A stretch of DNA of 5,307 nucleotides, taken from NCBI GenBank assembly GCA_900314375.1, contig OMVC01000028.1, positions 1 through 5,307 of the forward strand. The letters are read 5' to 3'. This document shows, one piece after another, positions 1-4,880 of this stretch. The notes below the pieces were generated by a model. That model ran no database searches, was not told where the DNA came from, and worked only from the letters and a program-made list of their open reading frames with translations. The stretch's first letter is position 1. Each line of letters opens with the position of its first letter. A program made the position numbers and the translations under genes. The stretch comes from an uncultured bacterium (lineage in GTDB: Bacteria > Cyanobacteriota > Vampirovibrionia > Gastranaerophilales > Gastranaerophilaceae).

Positions 1-48
1 TTACTACTCAAACCGGTGAGTGGCGCAGAGGTTTTACACCCAATTTTT

Positions 49-70
49 CCCTCCCTATTTGGGATGGGGG
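49..70. repeat. Interspersed G/C motif, copy 1
   Basis: The plus strand reads CCCTCCCT, then ATTT, then GGGATGG and more G. The same core, CCCTCCCT then TGT then GGGATGG, occurs on the minus strand at 3299-3316, behind gdhA. A short TCCC/GGGA stem with a 5-base loop is possible at 52-64. The shared arrangement at two intergenic places suggests copies of one dispersed repeat, although 15 or so matching bases is limited evidence. Confidence 0.4.
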
Positions 71-92
71 TGGGTTTGTCCGTACAATTGTT

Positions 93-112
93 CCCTCCCC
101 GTCAGGGGAGGG
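93..112. repeat. Perfect inverted repeat (8-bp arms)
   Basis: Arms CCCTCCCC (93-100) and GGGGAGGG (105-112) are perfectly complementary around a 4-base loop GTCA. An all-G/C-rich stem of this kind would be very stable in RNA from either strand. No T-run follows on either strand, which argues against a standard rho-independent terminator. Confidence 0.7.
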
Positions 113-185
113 TCAGGGTGGGGTCTAAACCCGTAGGGCAATTTTTTTGTAATTCTGTTTTGTTCAAACCAAGACCCCCATCTAA

Positions 186-205
186 CTTCCCCCTGATGGG
201 GGAAG
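186..205. repeat. Perfect inverted repeat (8-bp arms)
   Basis: Arms CTTCCCCC (186-193) and GGGGGAAG (198-205) pair perfectly around the loop TGAT. A smaller related hairpin, CTTCC (214-218) with GGAAG (225-229), follows within 10 bases. The same arm-4-base-loop-arm design as at 93-112 suggests both belong to one repetitive element. There is no adjacent T-run on either strand. Confidence 0.7.
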
Positions 206-227
206 AACAAATTCTTCCTTGCAGGGA

Positions 228-268
228 AGTAGTCAGTAGGATAGACTTTAGTCTACCATACTGCTACT
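228..268. repeat. Long bulged hairpin behind the operon
   Basis: Bases 228-246 can pair with 251-268 around a TTTA loop. The paired blocks are AGTAG (228-232), CAGTAGG (234-240) and TAGAC (242-246) against GTCTA (251-255), CC (256-257), TACTG (259-263) and CTACT (264-268). Three single unpaired bases (T233, A241, A258) interrupt the stem. About 17 base pairs form, far more than expected by chance in 41 bases. It lies 36-76 bases past the stop codon of the MBL hydrolase gene, so it would be in the 3' untranslated part of that operon's message. It may protect the 3' end, slow transcription, or be the end of a small mobile element. It is not followed by a T-run. Confidence 0.65.
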
Positions 269-273
269 ACAGG

Positions 274-300
274 CTCCACACATCTAGCCCCATACGCATC
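274..300 (-). repeat. 16-bp tandem unit, two diverged copies
   Basis: Read on the minus strand, GATGCGTATGGGG (300-288) is followed 16 bases later by GATGTGTGGAG (284-274). The unit is the same as the duplicated GATGCGTAGAGG at 3340-3367, with the same 16-base period. In both places the first copy starts only a few bases after a stop codon (MBL hydrolase here, glutamate dehydrogenase there). Confidence 0.5.
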
Positions 301-303
301 TAT

Positions 304-1224
304 TTAAACTTCTATCTCATATCCTTCATAAGGCATTTTTACGTTAGGGTAAGCTGTTGTATAATATTCTTTTATTCTGTTTAATTTTTCGTCATCATAT
401 CCGGGATCATAATGGAAAAATACCAATGTCTTTGCTTTTGTTTGTTTCATTACTTCTATTGCCATATCGTAAGTGGAATGACCGTAACCCTGCTTTGGTG
501 AATTCGGGTTTAAATAATCCTCAGAAGTGTATTGTGCATCGTGAATCAACAAATCGCAATTTTTGGCAAATTGTACAAACTTTTTATCTCCGCCAAAATA
601 ACATTCTTTATCTGTTGCGTAAACAACAGATTTCCCGCCATAAGTTATTTTATATATCATTACACCATCTTGCGGATGCACATAAGATTTATAAAAAGTT
701 ATCCATACATCATTTTGTGATGGTTCGAATTTCGGGTCGGTTATTATTTGCGGTCTTTCACCTGTTTTTAGTAATATTCCGCATTCATCAGACAAATTGT
801 GTATATCAAGCTTGCAGGCAATATCGCCCAAGTCAAGCGGAAATGTTTTTCCAAAAACCAGTCTTGATAAATTATTTGATAAATCGGAAACATCATTACC
901 CGCACCAAAAATTTCCAGTTCGGTCGATGCAAGGTGCATTGGTTTAAAAAATGTTAACCCCAACAAATGGTCTTGATGTATGTGCGAAAGTAATATGGTG
1001 GATTTTACGGGAATTCTGTCTTGAGGGTTTATGGCAGAAGAAATGTATTTTTCCATCAATTCATCTCCAGTTGAAACAATTCCCGTTCCGGCATCAAGTA
1101 TAATCAAGTGTCCGCCTACATTGACTTCTACACAGGATGTATTGCCGCCATATTGCATAAACTTCTTATTTGCAACAGGAAAGCTTCCGCGTACCCCTCT
1201 GAATTTTATCTTAAATTCACTCAT
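304..1224 (-). CDS. MBL-fold metallo-hydrolase
   Basis: This 306-residue protein is a metallo-beta-lactamase-fold hydrolase of the Lactamase_B_2/PhnP-like kind. The full metal-ligand set is visible: HIHQDH at residues 81-86 (His81, His83, Asp85, His86), His183 in the strand YVHPQDG, Asp205 in ATDKE, and His271 in FFHYDP. The N-terminal FRGVRGSFP and YGGNTSCVEV segments (residues 8-34) and the HDAQY (228-232) and GHST (248-251) motifs are typical of the subfamily that includes predicted cyclic-nucleotide phosphodiesterases and phosphoribosyl-type hydrolases; the substrate cannot be read from the sequence. There is no signal peptide, so it should act in the cytoplasm with two metal ions. The gene is last in a three-gene operon; its ATG lies 6 bases past the phosphoesterase stop, and an AAAGGAA ribosome site (1240-1234) overlaps the end of that gene. 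The family call is firm, the substrate unknown. Confidence 0.93.
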   Translation of the reverse strand: MSEFKIKFRGVRGSFPVANKKFMQYGGNTSCVEVNVGGHLIILDAGTGIVSTGDELMEKYISSAINPQDRIPVKSTILLSHIHQDHLLGLTFFKPMHLASTELEIFGAGNDVSDLSNNLSRLVFGKTFPLDLGDIACKLDIHNLSDECGILLKTGERPQIITDPKFEPSQNDVWITFYKSYVHPQDGVMIYKITYGGKSVVYATDKECYFGGDKKFVQFAKNCDLLIHDAQYTSEDYLNPNSPKQGYGHSTYDMAIEVMKQTKAKTLVFFHYDPGYDDEKLNRIKEYYTTAYPNVKMPYEGYEIEV

Positions 1225-1230
1225 TATCGT

Positions 1231-2214
1231 CTATTCCTTTACTTTTTTTATTTCATATACGCCATGTTGGTCTTTTTCTTCGCCTGAAAATATATTTGAA
1301 GCAACAACCAAAAGTTTTGCAGTCTTTTGTATGGCTTTTTCTCGTGTTTCAACCCATTTTAATTCAAATACGGTTTTATCTTTGTGGTTAGTGACGTTTA
1401 TTATTCTAAACGCGTTTGGGTATGATACAAGCGCAGGGGAATTAACATACAATACGTTGTCATGTTGCACAACCCTTGTTGCATGATAATGACCTTGGAA
1501 TACTCCTATCGGATTTTTATAATTTTCAATTATAGACATAACCTGAACTGCATTTTTTAATCTGTGATTAGGACTTGTAAACGGTTCTATCAAAGGCACA
1601 TGCATAAATATTAAAACAGTATCCCTTTTCGATTTGTCTAATTCTTTTTTTAACCATAGAACTTGCTCTTCTCCAAGATAACCCTGTGTTGTAACCTTAT
1701 CGGTTATAATGTTGTCTAAAACTATTACGCGGTAGCCTTTTTTAGGTGTAAATGCATAATACGGTTTATTGAAATTATAATTTTTATTGGATTTTTTAAC
1801 CATATCCATATAAACCGAAGTAGTTAAATATCCTCCGACACATCTGTCGTGATTGCCAAATGCAAAATACCACGGATATTTTAAGTTCTCTATATGTGGT
1901 AAAAATGCACGCAATTCTTTTTCAAACGGCTTATCTATAATGTCACCTGTTAACATCACAAAATCAATTTCCTGTTCTTCATTGATTTGCTCAATCGCAT
2001 CGTCTAACAATTGAGATGATGCGCCTGTCATTTTAAATGTTGTATTCTGCCCGTTTTCAAGGAAATGTATATCGCTTAATTGGACAAATTTTAGCGAAGT
2101 GCTGTGACTGCAAGCTTGTAATCCCCATAACATGCCTATTGTTAAACATATTGTAACAATAGTATTGAATAGCTTTGCAAATATTCCTTCCGATTTATTC
2201 CTGCGTCGTTTCAT
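1231..2214 (-). CDS. Calcineurin-like metallophosphoesterase, probable lipoprotein
   Basis: This 327-residue protein carries all hallmark blocks of the calcineurin-like phosphoesterase fold: DIH (Asp48, His50), GDIID (Gly90-Asp91), GNHDR (Asn121, His122, Asp123), His205 in FMHVPL, and GHYH (His242, His244). These bind a dinuclear metal centre that hydrolyses phosphomono- or diesters. The order and spacing resemble the CpdA/Icc-like class III cyclic-nucleotide phosphodiesterases and related exported phosphatases; the true substrate is not evident. The N-terminus has a basic stretch (MKRRRNK), a hydrophobic span at about 15-32 and LQAC with Cys35, an imperfect lipobox (Gln at -2). It is therefore probably exported and lipid-anchored, or else held by an uncleaved anchor. 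Residues 260-327 form a C-terminal extension past the last metal motif. The start is supported by GAGG (2227-2224), 9 bases upstream, and the gene overlaps the TPR gene by 20 bp, so translation is probably coupled. Confidence 0.92.
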   Translation of the reverse strand: MKRRRNKSEGIFAKLFNTIVTICLTIGMLWGLQACSHSTSLKFVQLSDIHFLENGQNTTFKMTGASSQLLDDAIEQINEEQEIDFVMLTGDIIDKPFEKELRAFLPHIENLKYPWYFAFGNHDRCVGGYLTTSVYMDMVKKSNKNYNFNKPYYAFTPKKGYRVIVLDNIITDKVTTQGYLGEEQVLWLKKELDKSKRDTVLIFMHVPLIEPFTSPNHRLKNAVQVMSIIENYKNPIGVFQGHYHATRVVQHDNVLYVNSPALVSYPNAFRIINVTNHKDKTVFELKWVETREKAIQKTAKLLVVASNIFSGEEKDQHGVYEIKKVKE

Positions 2215-3127
2215 CGCTTTTTACCTCGGATTGTTCGAGAAGTTGCTTTATTTCATTATAGCGGGATTCTAAATATTCATCATTGTTTGATAATAATATC
2301 GCTTTATCAAAATCCATCAATGCGTTTATGTAATCTTTAAGCGCATAATCACATAATCCCATATACTCATAAATTTTTGAAGTTTGAATATCAGGTAAAA
2401 GTTTTTTGAATAACTCTTTTGAATCGCTATATTGCTCTTGTTTATATAAAATTTTTGCTCTGTCAAATTGATATTCCGGACAATCATTTATTTCTATGGC
2501 TTTATCATTATTAGCTTTTGCAGAGTTTAAATTGCCAAGTGCAAATTCTGCTCTTGATTTTATCGCATAAGCCAAATCATCATTCGGATTAAATGTAAGA
2601 TATTTATCAATAGGATTTATTACAGATTCATATTTACCTGTTTCATACAACACAATTGCACTTGACAAATATGACGGGGCAAAATCCGCTCTGGCAGAAG
2701 TAGAAGAATTATATGCATCAAGCGCGTGCTGATAATCTTTTTTTAAACGGTATAAATTCCCCAAATAATAGTATGCCAAATACGAATTATTGCCTTGGGT
2801 TGCTTGTACCAAAGTCCTTAGTTCAGCTTGTTCATCACCCGTTCTTTTATATTCCATTGCTTGTTTGATTAAAGGATTTACACCTTCTACAAAAGAACTT
2901 TTGTCGCCTGATATAACGTGTGTTAACCCTTTTTTTAAATCCATTGCACGCTGATTATTCGGGTTTATAGTCAATATCTTATCAAGATATTCCATCGCGG
3001 AATTGTAGTTTCCAAATACACAATAATTCGCAGCTATATCAAAATAGTCATCTTCAACTTCATTTGACATCACAGGAACACTGCATATTGATAAAATTAA
3101 AATAACGGATAATAATATCTTCTTCAT
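2195..3127 (-). CDS. Exported tetratricopeptide-repeat protein
   Basis: This 310-residue protein begins with a classical signal peptide: MKK, a hydrophobic core at residues 4-17, and a likely cleavage after VMS (about residue 21). The rest is built of TPR helical pairs. Recognisable units lie near residues 28-61 (ending INPNN), 116-149, 150-183 (ending FNPND), 184-216, 218-250 and 251-283, with the usual small residues at TPR positions 8 and 20 (for example NLYRLKKDYQHALDAY). The segment at about 75-112 is less regular. The tail (about 284-310) is charged and probably disordered. TPR proteins are binding scaffolds, so this one probably works outside the inner membrane as an assembly or docking factor; no enzyme motif is present. 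It is first in the operon and overlaps the phosphoesterase gene by 20 bp, which hints that its partner is that exported enzyme. No specific named family is recognised. Confidence 0.9.
   Translation of the reverse strand: MKKILLSVILILSICSVPVMSNEVEDDYFDIAANYCVFGNYNSAMEYLDKILTINPNNQRAMDLKKGLTHVISGDKSSFVEGVNPLIKQAMEYKRTGDEQAELRTLVQATQGNNSYLAYYYLGNLYRLKKDYQHALDAYNSSTSARADFAPSYLSSAIVLYETGKYESVINPIDKYLTFNPNDDLAYAIKSRAEFALGNLNSAKANNDKAIEINDCPEYQFDRAKILYKQEQYSDSKELFKKLLPDIQTSKIYEYMGLCDYALKDYINALMDFDKAILLSNNDEYLESRYNEIKQLLEQSEVKSDETTQE
2224..2227 (-). promoter_or_regulatory. Shine-Dalgarno site of the phosphoesterase gene
   Basis: GAGG on the minus strand lies 9 bases before the ATG at 2214, inside the 3' end of the TPR gene. 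It supports the chosen start, which includes the signal sequence, over the internal Met28. Confidence 0.65.
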
Positions 3128-3133
3128 AAAAAT

Positions 3134-3161
3134 ATTATATCATAAATTATCGATGTTGCAA
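3134..3161 (-). promoter_or_regulatory. Promoter of the TPR-phosphoesterase-MBL operon
   Basis: On the minus strand a perfect extended -10, TGATATAAT, occupies 3142-3134. TTGCAA at 3161-3156 lies 16 bases upstream and matches the -35 consensus at 4 of 6 positions. The expected transcription start, about 7 bases past the -10, falls at or next to the A of the ATG at 3127. There is no Shine-Dalgarno sequence in between (only AATATTTTT), so the message may be leaderless. The promoter match is good; the start site is inferred. Confidence 0.65.
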
Positions 3162-3179
3162 TTTAGCATTGAATCCAAA

Positions 3180-3192
3180 TCAGAAATTCTGA
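3180..3192. promoter_or_regulatory. Possible operator palindrome upstream of the TPR promoter
   Basis: TCAGAA and TTCTGA form a perfect 6-bp inverted repeat around one central base. The centre lies about 60 bases before the inferred transcription start, a position usual for an activator. One such palindrome can arise by chance in AT-rich DNA, so this is only a candidate. Confidence 0.25.
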
Positions 3193-3227
3193 GTGCAAGA
3201 TGTCAAGCGGGCAAGCTATTTATATAA

Positions 3228-3255
3228 TTGAAAATTGAAAGTTGAAAGTGGAAAA
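3228..3255 (+). repeat. Heptamer tandem repeat, four copies
   Basis: Four consecutive 7-base units read TTGAAAA, TTGAAAG, TTGAAAG and TGGAAAA. The repeat is in the gap between gdhA and the TPR operon. It resembles in period the short tandemly repeated heptamers described from cyanobacterial genomes, but the unit is AT-rich and the copy number low, so slippage is a sufficient explanation. Confidence 0.6.
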
Positions 3256-3264
3256 TAAAATCAG

Positions 3265-3282
3265 GTTTTGTTTTTCCAAAAC
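3265..3282 (-). terminator. Weak candidate terminator of gdhA
   Basis: GTTTTG and CAAAAC form a 6-bp stem around a 6-base loop about 95-113 bases after the gdhA stop. On the minus strand it is followed by the T-rich stretch ATTTTATTTTCC. The stem is short and AT-rich, so it would be a poor terminator; no better candidate is visible behind gdhA. Confidence 0.25.
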
Positions 3283-3298
3283 TCAAACCGATTTTTCT

Positions 3299-3316
3299 CC
3301 ATCCCACAAGGGAGGG
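3299..3316 (-). repeat. Interspersed G/C motif, copy 2
   Basis: On the minus strand this reads CCCTCCCT, TGT, GGGATGG. It matches the motif at 49-70, which is on the plus strand. It contains a TCCC/GGGA stem with a 4-base loop. A stretch of this composition stands out from the AT-rich gap around it. Confidence 0.4.
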
Positions 3317-3339
3317 CAAATGAAACGAAACAGCCTATG

Positions 3340-3367
3340 CCTCTACGCATCCAATCCTCTACGCATC
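3340..3367 (-). repeat. 16-bp tandem unit, two exact 12-base copies
   Basis: GATGCGTAGAGG occurs twice on the minus strand (3367-3356 and 3351-3340), separated by ATTG, giving a 16-base period. The first copy starts 10 bases past the gdhA stop codon. A diverged pair with the same period sits in the same position behind the MBL hydrolase gene (274-300). Confidence 0.65.
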
Positions 3368-3377
3368 TGATTTAACT

Positions 3378-4730
3378 TTATACTATGCCTTGAGCTAACA
3401 TTGCATCTGCCAATTTTTTAAATGCGGCTATATTTGCACCGGCAACGTAGTTATTATTTAAACCGTAATTATCTGAAGCTGCTTTACAATCATTAAAGAT
3501 ATGAATCATAATTTGTTCAAGTTTTTTCTCAACTTCATCAAATGTATAATAGTATCTCATGCTGTTTTGGCTCATTTCGATAGCAGAAGTCGCAACCCCG
3601 CCTGCATTAGCTGCTTTTGCGGCACCTACAAGAACATTGTTATCCAATAAATATTGAGTAGCTTCATAAGTACAAGGCATGTTTGCACCTTCTCCGACTG
3701 CTATAACTCCGTTTGATACTAAAACTTTTGCTGCATCAAGTGTCAACTCGTTTTGAGTTGCGCAAGGTAATGCTATATCTGTTTTTATGTTCCAAACAGG
3801 AGAAACCTGCCCGTTTGTATTTTCGAAATATTGAGCGTTAGGATGAGAATTCAAATATTCTTTTATTCTGCCTCTTTGAACTTCTTTGATTTGCTTTATA
3901 CAATCCAAATCAATTCCTTCCGCATCATATACACAACCGTTTGAATCACTCATTGCGACAACTTTAGCGCCCATTGCATAAGCTTTTTCACAAGCATAAA
4001 TCGCAACATTCCCTGAACCTGAAATTGTTACAATTTTGCCTTCCAAAGATTGGTTATGATTTTTTAACATTTCGCGTACATAGAATAGCAAACCGTAACC
4101 TGTTGCCTCTTTTCTTGCCAACGAACCGCCGTAGCAAACGTCTTTGCCTGTCAAAACTCCGCCTTCATAAGCGTTTCTGATTCTTTTGTATTGTCCGAAT
4201 AAATATCCGACTTCCCTTGCTCCAACACCGATATCGCCTGCAGGAACATCCGTATCTTGTCCGATGTGACGATATAATTCGGTCATAAAGCTTTGACAAA
4301 ACCTCATAATTTCATTATCAGATTTGCCTTTAGGATCAAAGTCGCTTCCGCCTTTACCTCCGCCAATCGGTAAGCCGGTTAAAGCGTTTTTAAATATTTG
4401 TTCAAATCCTAAAAACTTCATTATACTTAAATTTACGCTGGGATGAAATCTTAAACCGCCTTTATAAGGTCCGATAAGTGAACTGAATTGAACTCTGTAA
4501 CCGCGGTTTACAACAACTTCACCTTTATCGTTTATCCAAGGAACTCTGAAAAGTATTGCTCTTTCGGGTTCTAACATTCTTTCTAAAATTGCAGCTTTTT
4601 CATATTCGGGGTGGGCATTTATTATAGGCTCTAATGAGATTAGAACTTCCTTTACAGCTTGCAAAAATTCAGGTTGGGTATTGTATCTTTCATTAATTTC
4701 ATCTAAAACTCTTTGAATGTATGCGTTCAT
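3378..4730 (-). CDS. gdhA: NADP-type glutamate dehydrogenase
   Basis: This 450-residue enzyme catalyses the reversible reductive amination of 2-oxoglutarate to glutamate, linking ammonium assimilation to central carbon metabolism in the cytoplasm. The length matches the hexameric bacterial family (E. coli GdhA has 447). The substrate domain shows PYKGGLRFHP (Lys90), the NALTGLPIGGGKGG block with catalytic Lys126, and PAGDIGVG with Asp166. The nucleotide domain has GSGNVA (238-243) and MSDSNG (260-265); as in E. coli GdhA, the DS after the second strand favours NADPH over NAD. GEGANMPCT and AAKAANAGGVATSA close the active site. An in-frame ATG at 4769 would add 13 residues, but it lies inside the promoter spacer, whereas the ATG at 4730 has AAGAGGT 5 bases upstream and starts MNAYIQRVLD, a typical family start. 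The gene has its own promoter and appears monocistronic. Confidence 0.97.
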   Translation of the reverse strand: MNAYIQRVLDEINERYNTQPEFLQAVKEVLISLEPIINAHPEYEKAAILERMLEPERAILFRVPWINDKGEVVVNRGYRVQFSSLIGPYKGGLRFHPSVNLSIMKFLGFEQIFKNALTGLPIGGGKGGSDFDPKGKSDNEIMRFCQSFMTELYRHIGQDTDVPAGDIGVGAREVGYLFGQYKRIRNAYEGGVLTGKDVCYGGSLARKEATGYGLLFYVREMLKNHNQSLEGKIVTISGSGNVAIYACEKAYAMGAKVVAMSDSNGCVYDAEGIDLDCIKQIKEVQRGRIKEYLNSHPNAQYFENTNGQVSPVWNIKTDIALPCATQNELTLDAAKVLVSNGVIAVGEGANMPCTYEATQYLLDNNVLVGAAKAANAGGVATSAIEMSQNSMRYYYTFDEVEKKLEQIMIHIFNDCKAASDNYGLNNNYVAGANIAAFKKLADAMLAQGIV

Positions 4731-4734
4731 AAAA

Positions 4735-4741
4735 ACCTCTT
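4735..4741 (-). promoter_or_regulatory. Shine-Dalgarno site that fixes the gdhA start
   Basis: AAGAGGT on the minus strand ends right before the TTTT run that precedes the ATG at 4730; its AGAGG core is 5 bases from that ATG. No comparable site precedes the in-frame ATG at 4769, which settles the start at 4730. Confidence 0.8.
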
Positions 4742-4760
4742 TCTTCAACTTCCATTTAAT

Positions 4761-4789
4761 TTTATACAATGATTATCGCAGATTTTCAA
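4761..4789 (-). promoter_or_regulatory. gdhA promoter
   Basis: On the minus strand TTGAAA (4789-4784, 5 of 6 consensus positions) and TATAAA (4766-4761, 5 of 6) are separated by exactly 17 bases, the optimal vegetative sigma-factor spacing. Transcription should begin near 4754, giving a leader of about 24 bases with the Shine-Dalgarno site. Confidence 0.7.
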
Positions 4790-4803
4790 TAATTTTTTGA
4801 AAA
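4783..4803. promoter_or_regulatory. Inverted repeat joining the two divergent -35 boxes
   Basis: TTTTCAA (4783-4789) and TTGAAAA (4797-4803) are perfectly complementary arms around 7 bases. Each arm contains the -35 box of one of the divergent promoters (gdhA and the kinase). A dimeric regulator bound here would cover both, but the arms may be palindromic simply because both are TTGAAA-type -35 boxes facing apart. Confidence 0.4.
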
Positions 4804-4826
4804 ACTTTATAAAATTTTTATATACT
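4797..4826 (+). promoter_or_regulatory. Promoter of the histidine kinase gene
   Basis: TTGAAA (4797-4802, 5 of 6) and TATACT (4821-4826, 5 of 6) are spaced 18 bases apart. Transcription would start near 4833 and leave a leader of about 48 bases before the ATG at 4881. The sequence is AT-rich, so chance matches are possible. Confidence 0.5.
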
Positions 4827-4880
4827 TCTGGATAATTTTAAAACAATATTGAGCGCATAATATGATTTTGGTAGTTATAA

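Larger units (their letters stand above)
1..303. other. Non-coding palindrome-rich intergenic region
   Basis: This stretch of about 300 bases has no convincing gene. One plus-strand frame stays open across it, but the translation is low-complexity, driven by the repeats, and runs antisense into the MBL hydrolase gene. In contrast to the AT-rich surroundings it is full of C/G runs arranged as inverted repeats: near 49-68, 93-112, 186-205, 214-229 and 228-268. Complementary segments GGGGTCT (120-126) and AGACCCC (172-178) could enclose the middle part in a larger fold. The region lies directly 3' of the three-gene minus-strand operon. No hairpin here is followed by a clear T-run on either strand, so it does not look like a simple intrinsic terminator. 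It resembles an interspersed non-coding repeat element or several degraded ones; that is inference from composition and from partial second copies at 3299-3367. Confidence 0.6.

Noticed and set aside
16..384. Plus-strand open frame of 122 codons over the left intergenic region
   Set aside because: Its product is low-complexity, is created by the G/C palindromes, and its end is antisense to the well-supported MBL hydrolase gene. No ribosome site or family resemblance is seen.
357..1486. Plus-strand open frames within 357-947, 532-720 and 1031-1486
   Set aside because: They are antisense shadows of the MBL hydrolase and phosphoesterase genes, both of which show complete catalytic motifs on the minus strand.
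3083..3094. Possible lipobox LSIC in the TPR protein signal peptide (Cys15)
   Set aside because: Ile at -1 is not accepted in lipoboxes and the hydrophobic core continues past the Cys; cleavage near residue 21 fits better.
3201..3206. Perfect TTGACA on the minus strand upstream of the TPR operon
   Set aside because: No good -10 is found at 16-18 bases from it (best is TCTGAT, 4 of 6). The extended -10 nearer the gene is much stronger, so this is probably chance.
3340..3367. CRISPR-like direct repeat
   Set aside because: Only two 12-base copies with a 4-base gap; no spacers of normal length and no cas genes in the window.
3974..4180. Plus-strand open frame of 68 codons inside gdhA
   Set aside because: Antisense to the conserved nucleotide-binding part of glutamate dehydrogenase, with no start signals of its own.
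4731..4769. Longer gdhA start at ATG 4769 (13 extra residues)
   Set aside because: That ATG lies between the -35 and -10 boxes of the gdhA promoter, so it would not be in the transcript, and it has no ribosome site. ATG 4730 has a good one.
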